A DNA stretch of 64,000 bases from Arachidicoccus soli (GTDB lineage: Bacteria; Bacteroidota; Bacteroidia; Chitinophagales; Chitinophagaceae), in the NCBI RefSeq assembly GCF_003600625.1, contig NZ_CP032489.1, positions 620,001 through 684,000 of the forward strand. Direction: 5' to 3'. This document shows, piece by piece, positions 8,559 to 17,687 of this stretch. The notes beneath the pieces were generated by a model. It searched no databases, was not told the DNA's origin, and was given only the letters and a program-made list of their open reading frames with translations. The stretch's first letter is position 1. Each line of letters starts with the position of its first letter. The position numbers and the translations under genes are program-made.

Positions 8559-8696
8559 TCAGTAATGAACAGGTGAGAAAGCGCAAACCAAGTCACCATT
8601 AACCGTTTTAACCCGAATGGCCTTCCCTTCCTCCCGGGCGAGCTTATTATCAATTGTTACAAGTAGGTCACTTGATATATTACCGAGCCTTACCAT
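8559..8696 (-). CDS. Hypothetical 45-residue protein upstream of the helicase fusion
   Basis: ATG at 8694-8696 opens a 45-codon frame ending in TGA at 8559-8561. The product begins MVRLGNISSDLL and has a charged middle (DNKLAREEGKAIRVK) and a short hydrophobic end. It is amphipathic and lacks a signal peptide. It is the first gene of a two-gene minus-strand unit that is divergent from the helicase fusion, leaving a 141-bp shared promoter region (8697-8837). I cannot name a family. The call rests on clean start-stop structure and tight spacing with the next small gene, so it remains tentative. Confidence 0.4.
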   Translation of the reverse strand: MVRLGNISSDLLVTIDNKLAREEGKAIRVKTVNGDLVCAFSPVHY

Positions 8697-8837
8697 TTGA
8701 AGTAATTTACAGGTTGTTATATGCAAATCTTTAATTTTACGAATTAAATGTTAAATTAGCATTCTATTATACTGGCTATTAAATATTGTGATTTTATATA
8801 CAGATAGATAAACAAAACCAAAATCTTCTTAAGTTTA

Positions 8838-11800
8838 ATGCTAATAGGTGAACAAAATAATACACGTTTAATTACATTCATTGATACAGAAATAGAGCCG
8901 AACAAAGGTAAAATACTTGATATAGGTGCAATTAAAGAAAACGGTAATCAATTTCATAAAGCATCTTTAGGGGATTTTGTTCAATTCCTAAAAGGCGATG
9001 ATTATGTGTGCGGGCATAACATATTAAATCACGATATAAAATATATAGGTAAGGCAATTTATGATGTCGGTATTAACCCCCAACACATAATTGATACACT
9101 ATACATATCTCCCTTACTATTTCCGACAAAGCCCTATCATGCATTATTGAAGGATGACAAACTTCAGACGGAAGACACAAACAACCCGTTAAACGATTCC
9201 ATTAAAGCTCGAGATTTATTCAATAGTGAAGTTGCAGCTTTTTGGCAAACGGATGAAACCCTTAAAGAAATCTTCTGTCTTCTTTTAAATTCTACAAAGG
9301 AATTTGGTGCATTTTTTAAGTTTGTAAATTACAGGAGTATCAATACTGATACGGAAGGCCTGATTAGTTCAAAGTTCCGAAACGAAATTTGTGAGGATGC
9401 AAATCTAACCGAAATAATAGCTGAACACCCTATTGAATTGGCCTATTGCCTAGCATTGATCAATTCATATATAACCTATAAAACGGTTCATTCTATTATG
9501 CCCCCATGGGTTCTAAGGAACTTTCACGAAGTAGAGCGCATAATGTTATTATTACGGAGTAAACCTTGTATAACCGGTTGTAATTACTGTAACAATGCCC
9601 TTGACATTCACAAAGGGTTAAAAAGATTCTTTGGTTTTGATTCATATCGGACTTATGGTGGTGAACCTCTTCAGGAAAAAGCCGTAAAGGCAGCCGTGAA
9701 TAACAAGTCGGTACTGGCTGTTTTTCCTACAGGTGGAGGAAAGTCAATTACATTTCAGGTACCGGCACTTATGAGCGCTGAAAATTCAAAAGGGTTGACA
9801 ATTGTAATTTCACCGCTTCAGTCATTAATGAAAGACCAAGTTGACAATCTCGAAAAGAATGGCATAACTGAAGCAGTTACCATTAACGGGCTATTAGACC
9901 CTATTGAAAGGGCCAAATCGATTGAAAGGATTGAAGATGGTTCTGCATCTATTCTTTATATTTCTCCTGAATCACTGCGGTCTAAAACTATCGAAAAGTT
10001 GATTTTAGGTAGGAAAGTTGCCCGTTTTGTAATTGATGAAGCGCACTGTTTTTCCTCATGGGGGCAAGACTTCAGGGTGGACTATCAATACATCGGTAAT
10101 TTTATAAAACTAATTCAGGAAAAGAAAAACCTTGAGGATGGTATACCGGTATCGTGCTTTACAGCAACAGCTAAACCGAAGGTAATTGAGGATATACGGA
10201 ATTATTTTAGCGAAAAGCTATCATTGGATCTTGAAGTTTTCACGTCAAAAGCGTCAAGGACTAATCTTCAATACAAGGTATTTGAAAAACAAAATGAAGA
10301 AGAAAAATATTTGACCGCAAGGGAATTAATTGAAGAGAAAAAGTGCCCCACAATTATTTATGTATCCCGAACCCGAAAAGCTTACCTGCTAGCTGAAAGG
10401 TTAGCAAATGACGGATTTAGTGCAAAACCATATCATGGAAAAATGGAGAAGCAGGAGAAAACTGAAAACCAGGATACCTTTTTAAATGGCGAAACGCAAA
10501 TTATGGTGGCCACTTCCGCATTTGGTATGGGAGTAGATAAAAAAGATGTAGGCTTAGTTATTCATTATGAAATCTCAGATTCACTTGAAAACTATGTTCA
10601 GGAGGCAGGGCGTGCAGGCAGGGATGAAAATATCTCAGCTGATTGTTTTGTGCTGTATAAAGAAGAAGACCTTAGTAAGCACTTTATTCTGCTCAACCAG
10701 ACCAAGCTTTCCATAAAAGAAATTCAGCAGGTTTGGAAAGCGATAAAGGATATTACAAGATACCGTTCAAAAGTATCCAATTCAGCATTAGAGATTGCCC
10801 GTAAAGCCGGTTGGGATGATAATGTGGTAGAAATAGAAATGCGGGTAACTACTGCAATTGCTGCTCTTGAAGATGCAGGATATCTTAAACGTGGGCAGAA
10901 TATGCCGAGGGTATTTGCTAACAGTATTTTATCTAAAAATGCCCAGGAGGCTATTGATAAAATAAACACTTCGGAAAAATTTGAAGAAAAGCAAAAAGAG
11001 CACGGCGTACGAATTATAAAAAAACTCTTTTCAAGTAAAAGCAGAAAGCAGGCTAACAACGAAACTGCGGAATCAAGAGTAGATTATATTAGTGATCATT
11101 TGGGTATTGTAAAAGAAGAGGTCATAAATGTGATAAACTTGCTACGTGAGGAGAATATTCTGGCAGATGCAAAGGACCTAACCGCATTTATAAAGAAAGC
11201 AGACAATAAAAACCGATCCCTTTCCATTGTAGAGACATACAGTAAAATTGAAAATTATTTACTTCAGGTTTTCAAAGAAGAAGAAAGTATCTTTCATTTG
11301 AAAGAATTGAACGAGGAAGCTGAAAAAAATGGGGGTGATGGTGTAAATACCAATAAGCTTAAAACGGTAATTAACTTTTGGTCTATTAAAAACTGGATTA
11401 AGAGAAAAAACTTAGAGCATTCTAAAAATCACATTGCTGTATACTGCCTTCAAAGTAAAGAGCAGTTAAAAGATAAGCTCGAAAAACGGCATGAGCTTGC
11501 AAAATTTATCGTTGAATTTTTTTATGAAAAAACGATCACTGAAGTGATAAAAGATCAGGAAGATAAAGAGGAGATTTTGGTGGAGTTTTCAGTGCATGAG
11601 GTAAAGGTTGCTTATGATAATGGCTTTAGCCTTTTTAAAAAAGAAGTAAGTATTGAGGATATTGAAGATACGTTGTTCTATCTTTCACGAATTGAAGCAA
11701 TAAAGATAGAAGGCGGTTTTCTTGTTGTGTATAACCGCTTAACCATTGAGCGAACTGAACAAAACAATAAAAAGCAATACACTAAAGACGATTATCAAAA

Positions 11801-13685
11801 GCTCAGCCAATTCTACGAAAGCAAAGTGCAGCAAATACACATTGTTGGGGAATATGCCCAAAGAATGATTGCCGATTACAGGAATGCACTTCAGTTTGTG
11901 GAGGATTATTTCCAACTCAATTATAGTTCATTCTTAAACAAGTATTTTAAAGGGAGTAGGCAAAATGAGATTAAGCGGAACATAACACCGGCAAAATTCA
12001 GGCAGCTGTTTGGAGAACTTTCGCCTACACAGCTAAAGATTATTAATGATAACGAAACGCAGTACATTGTTGTGGCTGCTGGCCCGGGCAGTGGAAAAAC
12101 AAAGGTATTGGTCCATAAACTGGCTTCGCTCCTCTTAATGGAAGATGTCAAACATGAGCAGTTGTTAATGCTGACATTTTCTAGGGCTGCTGCTACCGAA
12201 TTTAAAAAGCGTTTACTAAAACTGATTGGCAACGCCGCGAACTTTATTGAGATTAAAACATTTCATTCTTATTGTTTTGATCTCTTGGGTAAGGTAGGTA
12301 CTTTAGAAAAATCAATGGATATTTTAAACACTACGGTTGAAAGGATTAAAAATGGCGAAGTTGAGTCCAGTAAAATTACAAAGACCGTTTTAGTTATTGA
12401 CGAAGCCCAGGACATGAATGAAGATGAATTTGCTCTTATTAACGCATTGATGGGGCAGAATGAAGAAATGAGAGTTATTGCTGTGGGAGATGATGACCAA
12501 AATATTTATGAATTTAGGGGCGCAAGTTCTAAATATCTTGAACAGTTCATTTATGACAACGATGCCATAAAGCATGAATTGGTTGAAAATTACCGTAGTA
12601 AAAACAATCTCGTTACATTCTCAAATCAGTTCGTCCGACAAATTCAACACCGCTTAAAAAAAACACCCATCATTGCTAATCAAACCGATAATGGAAAAAT
12701 CAAGGTAATTAGGTATCAAAGCAGTAATTTGATTACACCTCTTGTAACTGATATAGCTAAGGTAGATCTTTATGGAACCACATGTGTACTCACAAAAACG
12801 AACGAGGAGGCTATAAAAGTGGCCGGACTACTTTTAAAAAATGGCATTAAGTCAAAACTGATACAATCTAATGATGGTTTTAGTTTGTATAATCTTGTTG
12901 AAGTCCGGTTTTTACTGGATAAAGTAGATTCAGGAGCTGAGATTTACACAATTAGTGATGAGGTTTGGGACAATGCTAAACGAGAGCTAGTCAACACCTT
13001 TCGTAACAGCAATAAATTAGAAGTCTGCCTGAACATTATCAAAGATTTTGAGACTACTAATCCTTATAAAAAGTATAAATCTGATTTAGAAGTCTTGATT
13101 CGAGAATCTAAACTGGAGGATTTTTATAATGAAAATGGCGAAACAATTTTTGTGTCTACAATCCATAAAGCCAAGGGTAAAGAGTTTGACAATATATTCC
13201 TTTTACTTGAGCACTTTAATATAAGTACAGACGATGCTAAGCGACAACTGTATGTAGCATTGACCAGGGCTAAACGCAACCTATATGTACATCTAAATGC
13301 AGACTATCTTAATCATTTAGTAGCAGAAAACCTTGAACAAATCGACGATTTTGAAACTTACAATACACCTGATAAAATTGCTATACATACTACCATGAAA
13401 GATATCTGGTTAGACTATTTCATCAACAAACAGGTTTCAGTTTCCCAACTAGTTTGTGGAGAAGTATTGCGTGTTAAGGGTGATGAATGCTTAAATTCAA
13501 ATGGACAGCCCGTGTTGAAATTTTCAAAGCTACTAATTAAGAAAATTGAGGAAATGGAGTCAAAACACTATAAATTGAGAAGTGCAAATGTGAATTTTAT
13601 ATTGTACTGGCTTAAGGAAGGAACTTCGCAGGAAATCAAAATAATTTTACCTGAGCTTTATTTTGAAGCTATTGAGTATAAGTAA
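8838..13685 (+). CDS. DEDDh exonuclease - RecQ helicase - UvrD helicase fusion
   Basis: A 1615-residue protein with three enzymatic modules. Residues 10-130: a DnaQ-like DEDDh 3'-5' exonuclease (FIDTEIEP; GHNILNHD; HALLKDD...NPLND). Around 245: a Cys cluster, CITGCNYC. Residues 270-620: a RecQ-type SF2 helicase with Walker A FPTGGGKS (about 294), VIDEAHC (about 397) and motif VI QEAGRAGRD (about 587). Residues 620-1060: winged-helix and charged regions. Residues 1065-1520: a UvrD/Rep-type SF1 helicase with AAGPGSGKT (about 1078), VIDEAQD (about 1185), GDDDQNIYEFRG (about 1216), STIHKAKG (about 1440) and ALTRAKR (about 1473). All motifs are intact. RecQ and UvrD proteins both move 3' to 5', so one polypeptide would carry two same-polarity motors plus a nuclease. 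A role in DNA repair, recombination or anti-phage defence is inference. Confidence 0.93.
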   Translation: MLIGEQNNTRLITFIDTEIEPNKGKILDIGAIKENGNQFHKASLGDFVQFLKGDDYVCGHNILNHDIKYIGKAIYDVGINPQHIIDTLYISPLLFPTKPYHALLKDDKLQTEDTNNPLNDSIKARDLFNSEVAAFWQTDETLKEIFCLLLNSTKEFGAFFKFVNYRSINTDTEGLISSKFRNEICEDANLTEIIAEHPIELAYCLALINSYITYKTVHSIMPPWVLRNFHEVERIMLLLRSKPCITGCNYCNNALDIHKGLKRFFGFDSYRTYGGEPLQEKAVKAAVNNKSVLAVFPTGGGKSITFQVPALMSAENSKGLTIVISPLQSLMKDQVDNLEKNGITEAVTINGLLDPIERAKSIERIEDGSASILYISPESLRSKTIEKLILGRKVARFVIDEAHCFSSWGQDFRVDYQYIGNFIKLIQEKKNLEDGIPVSCFTATAKPKVIEDIRNYFSEKLSLDLEVFTSKASRTNLQYKVFEKQNEEEKYLTARELIEEKKCPTIIYVSRTRKAYLLAERLANDGFSAKPYHGKMEKQEKTENQDTFLNGETQIMVATSAFGMGVDKKDVGLVIHYEISDSLENYVQEAGRAGRDENISADCFVLYKEEDLSKHFILLNQTKLSIKEIQQVWKAIKDITRYRSKVSNSALEIARKAGWDDNVVEIEMRVTTAIAALEDAGYLKRGQNMPRVFANSILSKNAQEAIDKINTSEKFEEKQKEHGVRIIKKLFSSKSRKQANNETAESRVDYISDHLGIVKEEVINVINLLREENILADAKDLTAFIKKADNKNRSLSIVETYSKIENYLLQVFKEEESIFHLKELNEEAEKNGGDGVNTNKLKTVINFWSIKNWIKRKNLEHSKNHIAVYCLQSKEQLKDKLEKRHELAKFIVEFFYEKTITEVIKDQEDKEEILVEFSVHEVKVAYDNGFSLFKKEVSIEDIEDTLFYLSRIEAIKIEGGFLVVYNRLTIERTEQNNKKQYTKDDYQKLSQFYESKVQQIHIVGEYAQRMIADYRNALQFVEDYFQLNYSSFLNKYFKGSRQNEIKRNITPAKFRQLFGELSPTQLKIINDNETQYIVVAAGPGSGKTKVLVHKLASLLLMEDVKHEQLLMLTFSRAAATEFKKRLLKLIGNAANFIEIKTFHSYCFDLLGKVGTLEKSMDILNTTVERIKNGEVESSKITKTVLVIDEAQDMNEDEFALINALMGQNEEMRVIAVGDDDQNIYEFRGASSKYLEQFIYDNDAIKHELVENYRSKNNLVTFSNQFVRQIQHRLKKTPIIANQTDNGKIKVIRYQSSNLITPLVTDIAKVDLYGTTCVLTKTNEEAIKVAGLLLKNGIKSKLIQSNDGFSLYNLVEVRFLLDKVDSGAEIYTISDEVWDNAKRELVNTFRNSNKLEVCLNIIKDFETTNPYKKYKSDLEVLIRESKLEDFYNENGETIFVSTIHKAKGKEFDNIFLLLEHFNISTDDAKRQLYVALTRAKRNLYVHLNADYLNHLVAENLEQIDDFETYNTPDKIAIHTTMKDIWLDYFINKQVSVSQLVCGEVLRVKGDECLNSNGQPVLKFSKLLIKKIEEMESKHYKLRSANVNFILYWLKEGTSQEIKIILPELYFEAIEYK

Positions 13686-13701
13686 AATTATGTTTGTTGC
13701 A

Positions 13702-13854
13702 CTAGTTAAATCTAGCTTCATGGCTGCTGAAAATATCCAATATTCTCTCCAAATCTTCCTCAAAAAGTTTAATATTATGTCCTTGCTATAATTCCTGGGC
13801 TTCACACATGAATCTCGCATTCCCCCAAGAAATATTTTGATGAATTAGGTCTCT
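13702..13854 (-). pseudogene. Degenerate coding fragment, C-terminal remnant
   Basis: In one minus-strand frame the stretch reads RDLIHQNISWGNARF, then MCEAQEL, an in-frame TAG, and GHNIKLFEEDLERILDIFSS to a final TAG at 13702-13704. The sequence on both sides of the internal TAG looks like real protein (acidic amphipathic helix at the end), with no start codon nearby. It is probably the tail of a decayed gene of unknown family. The short length makes a chance frame possible. Confidence 0.35.
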
Positions 13855-13923
13855 TTAGCTTTGTAGGCGGTCTTAAGACCACCACGGCAAGCTAGAAGCT
13901 TAAACTCGCTCAAAAAGTTTATA

Positions 13924-14000
13924 GAACTGTCATATACGAAACCGTACATACGGTGCTACGGGAAGTCAGGTGGCCAGCTAATCACTACCAACCTTCCGAT
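13924..14000 (+). other. Possible group II intron domain V/VI remnant
   Basis: Bases 13924-13956 form a 33-nt hairpin whose arms (GAACTGT... and ...ACGGTGC) and central TACG-AAAC-CGTA stem resemble the 34-nt domain V of bacterial group II introns, including the CATACGGTGC 3' arm. The sequence GCTACGGGAAGTC and a short stem-loop to about 14000 could be domain VI. The catalytic triad would read AAC rather than AGC, and no intron-encoded reverse transcriptase is nearby, so if real it is a decayed remnant. Confidence 0.35.
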
Positions 14001-14340
14001 ATGAAAATCTTGAGCATTTAATTGTTACTCGTTTTAAAATCGAGCCACCAGTCCATATCAATGTTACCTAAAGACCTCATTAACATCATATAAAAGGTTA
14101 CTTATTGTAGAGCTCTTGTTTCTATAGCCTAATGAAAAGATTATAAGCAGTGGCTCATGTTCAAAAGAGCAATGCTATAATTGATTTCGTTTCTCCATCT
14201 TGCTAGCTATTGAGAATTCCATTTCTTACATTACCATTTAGGCACTTATAAAGGAATAGGGGGCTCTTATCTAATTTTCTTTTTCTATAACCAATTATAC
14301 TTTAGGGTTATTCTATTATTCTTCACATCTCCAGTAAAAA

Positions 14341-14640
14341 TTATATTTCAAATAAAGTTATATAATTATACACATAATTTATAATAATAATATTAATTTA
14401 TAATTTTTGTTATATAACTTACTAATAATTATTTAAATAATTTATAACCAATTAGTTAAGATAATTATTTGTAATAATTTCATAAACATTAATAATAATT
14501 ATATCTATTAATATTTATTTTATTTAGTTTATAAATTTGATTTATTATAAAAATAATTATTAAAAATAATTAAAAACATAAAATTTATTGTTAGTTTTGG
14601 TTTAATAAATCAAATATTAAAATTATTAATTCAAAACTAA
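14341..14640. other. Extremely AT-rich tract upstream of amt
   Basis: About 300 bp is built almost wholly of A and T, with recurring TAATAATT and TTATAA words and no frame of any length. It ends in an inverted repeat, TTAGTTTTG at 14591-14599 and CAAAACTAA at 14632-14640, just 10 bp before the amt start codon. It probably contains the amt promoter and leader, and may be intrinsically curved or bind a nucleoid protein. Confidence 0.6.
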
Positions 14641-14650
14641 AATTCCTATT

Positions 14651-16258
14651 ATGAACAAAAAAAGATGCAATTTCTTTGGTTTCTATTTACTGGGAAACGC
14701 TTATTTGGGAGGTAAAGCATGGGTTTCTTCCTGCCTTAAACAAATTCCAAAAATCTCAGTTATTTGCCTTTTAACGCTTTTGTCTGTTTCCGCCATGGCG
14801 CAAGATGCGACTGGTGCGCATACAGGGAATATTAAGAACTTGGGCATCGATACAGTTGCTACCACGAGTGATACAACGTTGAATAAAGTAATTTCTGCTG
14901 TTAATACCATTGGCAATGCCGATGGTCATAATATGATTGCTACCAATATTATGTGGACGTTAATTGCAGGGTTTCTGGTAATGTTTATGCAAGCTGGATT
15001 TGCAATGGTAGAAACTGGTTTTACTCAAAAGAAGAATGTGGCACATACGATGGCGATGAATTTTTTGGTGTATGGATTAGGAATGTTTGGTTTTTGGGTT
15101 TGTGGTTTTGCTTTTATGTTTGGTGGTGGATTAAACGCCTCCACGCTAGGTGGCGCACCCGATGTAATTCCCCACGAATATATTGTGCATATGTTCGGTC
15201 ATGATTTTGGTATTATTGGTTCTGTAGGCTTTTTCTTAAATAGTAAGGTTTATGATGTGGGTGTGTTTACCCTTTTCTTATTCCAAATGGTATTTATGGA
15301 TACTACTGCCACCATCCCTACAGGCTCTATGGCAGAAAGATGGTCAATGAAATCATTTATCATTTATGGTTTGTTTATTTCTATGTTCGTTTATCCCATA
15401 TTTGGTAACTGGGTTTGGGGGGGTGGATGGCTTTCTCAATTAGGGATTAATTTCAAATTGGGTCATGGTGATGTAGACTTTGCTGGGTCATCGGTTGTTC
15501 ATATGGTTGGTGGCGTTGCTGCGTTAGCTGGAGCCATTTGTATCGGACCACGTATCGGAAAATATGGTAAAGACGGTACGGTAAATACGATACCGGGTCA
15601 CAATATCCCCATGGCTATAATTGGTACATTTATTTTAGCATTCGGTTGGTTTGGATTCAATCCAGGCTCTACTCTGGCTGGTCAAGATTTTAGAATAGGT
15701 ATTGTTGCAGTAAACACAATGATGGCGGGCACTGCAGGTACTTTAGCTGCTTTATTATATATGTATGCGAAGGGTCAAAAACCAGATCCCGGAATGCTTT
15801 GCAATGGCATGTTGGCTGGTCTGGTAGCTATTACAGCTCCCTGCGCTTTTGTTAACTCAATTTCAGCAGTCATCATTGGAGCAATTGCAGGACTGTTGGT
15901 AATCTTTGCTTATAATTTTGTTGATAGAAAGCTTAAAATTGATGATCCTGTGGGAGCATTTGCTGTACATGGTGTAAATGGTGCTTGGGGTGTTATTTCT
16001 TTGGGATTATTCGCTGACGGTAGCTATGGAGATGGCTGGAATGGCGTTTCTGGAACCGTTAAAGGTCTCTTTTATGGAGATGCGGGTCAGTTGTGGGCGC
16101 AATTAATAGGAGTGATTGTATGTTTTGTTTTTGTATTTGTTGTGATGTATGCGTGGTTTAAACTTTCAAATAAAATATTCCCACTTCGAGTTAAGGCGGA
16201 AGACGAAATTGCTGGTTTGGATATTCCTGAAATGGGCGTTCATGGTTATGTGGATTAA
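14651..16258 (+). CDS. amt: Ammonium transporter Amt
   Basis: A 535-residue Amt/MEP/Rh-family channel for ammonium uptake. It has an N-terminal signal-like region ending near SVSAMAQ, then eleven predicted membrane helices. Family signatures are visible: the early MQAGFAMVETGF, DTTATIPTGSMAERW, and the pore twin-histidine motifs VVHMVGG (about residue 282) and FAVHGVNGAWG (about residue 438). The first ~45 residues before the signal-like segment are unusually long for an Amt, but no later ATG precedes the signal. No PII regulator gene is adjacent. The gene is followed on the same strand by nhaA (67 bp) and a porin gene. Confidence 0.95.
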   Translation: MNKKRCNFFGFYLLGNAYLGGKAWVSSCLKQIPKISVICLLTLLSVSAMAQDATGAHTGNIKNLGIDTVATTSDTTLNKVISAVNTIGNADGHNMIATNIMWTLIAGFLVMFMQAGFAMVETGFTQKKNVAHTMAMNFLVYGLGMFGFWVCGFAFMFGGGLNASTLGGAPDVIPHEYIVHMFGHDFGIIGSVGFFLNSKVYDVGVFTLFLFQMVFMDTTATIPTGSMAERWSMKSFIIYGLFISMFVYPIFGNWVWGGGWLSQLGINFKLGHGDVDFAGSSVVHMVGGVAALAGAICIGPRIGKYGKDGTVNTIPGHNIPMAIIGTFILAFGWFGFNPGSTLAGQDFRIGIVAVNTMMAGTAGTLAALLYMYAKGQKPDPGMLCNGMLAGLVAITAPCAFVNSISAVIIGAIAGLLVIFAYNFVDRKLKIDDPVGAFAVHGVNGAWGVISLGLFADGSYGDGWNGVSGTVKGLFYGDAGQLWAQLIGVIVCFVFVFVVMYAWFKLSNKIFPLRVKAEDEIAGLDIPEMGVHGYVD

Positions 16259-16325
16259 AAATAAAAGGCTGGGCAATTGGATAGATGCAATTGCCTAGCA
16301 CTTTAACTCTGAAAAATAATTTGTT

Positions 16326-17594
16326 ATGCGTACTTTAAAAACAGTTCATCACAAGATCCTGACTCCTATCAGAAAGTTTATTAATGATAGTAGAGCTACT
16401 GGTATTCTTTTAATTGTATGTACGATTGTCTCTATCGCACTTTCCAATTTCGCTTTTTCAAGCACGGCTTATGTCAGCTTCTGGCATCAACACTTTAGCG
16501 AGACTTTGTCTTCGTTGAATTTACCCAACAGCCCATTGCATATCATTAATGATGTATGCATGAGTTTTTTCTTTCTCTTAGTAGGATTGGAAATTAAAAG
16601 GGAATTATTGGTGGGAGAGTTAAAGTCGGTTCGTAAATCTGTACTCCCTGTTTTAGCCGCATTAGGGGGAATGATTGTGCCTGCAATAATTTTTACAATA
16701 TTTAATGGCAATACACCTTTTCATCATGGCTGGGGTATTCCAATGGCGACTGATATTGCCTTTTCTTTAGGGGTGCTTTCTCTACTTGGAAACAGAGTCC
16801 CTGTTCAGCTAAAAATCTTTCTTACAGCCTTGGCAATAATCGATGATTTGGGTGCTATTGTGACCATTGCTCTTTTTTATTCTGCACAATTAAATTGGAT
16901 ATATCTGCTTTTTGCGGTCCTAGCTTTAGGGCTGATTTTATTGCTTAATAAGTTAAAGGTTCAAAGAATTATCTATTACATCATCCCCGGAGCAATACTT
17001 TGGTATTGTGTTTTTAATTCGGGTATCGATGCTTCTATAGCAGGAGTTCTTTTTGCTCTTTGTATGCCGATTGATAAAATTTCAAAGATTGAACAACTCT
17101 TGTTTTATCCTGTAAATTTTGCCATTATGCCTTTATTTGCGCTAGCAAATACAGCGATTATTTTACCTTCAGCTATGGGCTCAGCACTTACTTCTACAAT
17201 CAGTTTTGGGATTATGTTAGGATTAATTTTAGGCAAGCCTATTGGTATTTTTCTTTTTTCTTTTATTGCTTCAAAAATAGGTATTGCATCTATGCCATCT
17301 CGGACCAATTATAGGGAACTTTTTGGTGTCTCTATGCTGGGGGGCATTGGATTTACTATGTCAATATTTACTGCCTCTTTAGCTTTTAATTTTGAAGGAT
17401 TGCAGATCATATCTAAAGTAGCGATTATCGCCGGTTCTTTAATTTCTGCTGTAGCAGGTTATATGTTTTTAAGGAGAGTTTACGGCAAAAAGAAAACCTC
17501 AATTTATCTTCTTAACACTGCTGACGACTTAACCGAACAAGATAGGGCCATGGAAATACTTGCACCAAGAATAGTCAATCAGGCAATAGGGTAA
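16326..17594 (+). CDS. nhaA: Na+/H+ antiporter NhaA
   Basis: A 422-residue secondary transporter that exports Na+ in exchange for H+ across the inner membrane. The paired ion-binding aspartates are seen in LAIIDDLGAI (about residues 172-173), and the family motif MATDIAFSLGVLSLLG lies just before them. Twelve hydrophobic segments are spread along the protein, followed by a ~40-residue acidic cytosolic tail (NTADDLTEQDRAMEILAPR). Length is slightly above the usual ~390 because of this tail. It sits 67 bp after amt and 93 bp before the porin gene, so the three may respond to ion conditions together, though separate promoters are possible. Confidence 0.95.
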   Translation: MRTLKTVHHKILTPIRKFINDSRATGILLIVCTIVSIALSNFAFSSTAYVSFWHQHFSETLSSLNLPNSPLHIINDVCMSFFFLLVGLEIKRELLVGELKSVRKSVLPVLAALGGMIVPAIIFTIFNGNTPFHHGWGIPMATDIAFSLGVLSLLGNRVPVQLKIFLTALAIIDDLGAIVTIALFYSAQLNWIYLLFAVLALGLILLLNKLKVQRIIYYIIPGAILWYCVFNSGIDASIAGVLFALCMPIDKISKIEQLLFYPVNFAIMPLFALANTAIILPSAMGSALTSTISFGIMLGLILGKPIGIFLFSFIASKIGIASMPSRTNYRELFGVSMLGGIGFTMSIFTASLAFNFEGLQIISKVAIIAGSLISAVAGYMFLRRVYGKKKTSIYLLNTADDLTEQDRAMEILAPRIVNQAIG

Positions 17595-17687
17595 TGGCTA
17601 TTTTTCTATTATAGTATAAGGTTATTATCAAATCAAAGCAGGTTTTATAAATCATCAAATCATTTTACAAACTCAAAAAACTTACGT

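Larger units (their letters stand above)
13686..14650. other. Gene-poor 965-bp stretch between helicase fusion and amt
   Basis: No intact gene is visible. From left to right it contains a degenerate coding fragment (13702-13854), a structured GC-richer patch around 13890-14000 that resembles a group II intron 3' end, about 300 bp without recognisable content, and a strongly AT-rich tract from about 14340 to the amt start. The mixture of debris suggests an old insertion boundary. Confidence 0.6.

Noticed and set aside
8318-8653. 111-codon minus-strand frame overlapping the two mini-genes
   Set aside because: Its translation is rich in Lys/Ser without pattern, while the other minus-strand frames give two clean start-stop genes of more natural composition.
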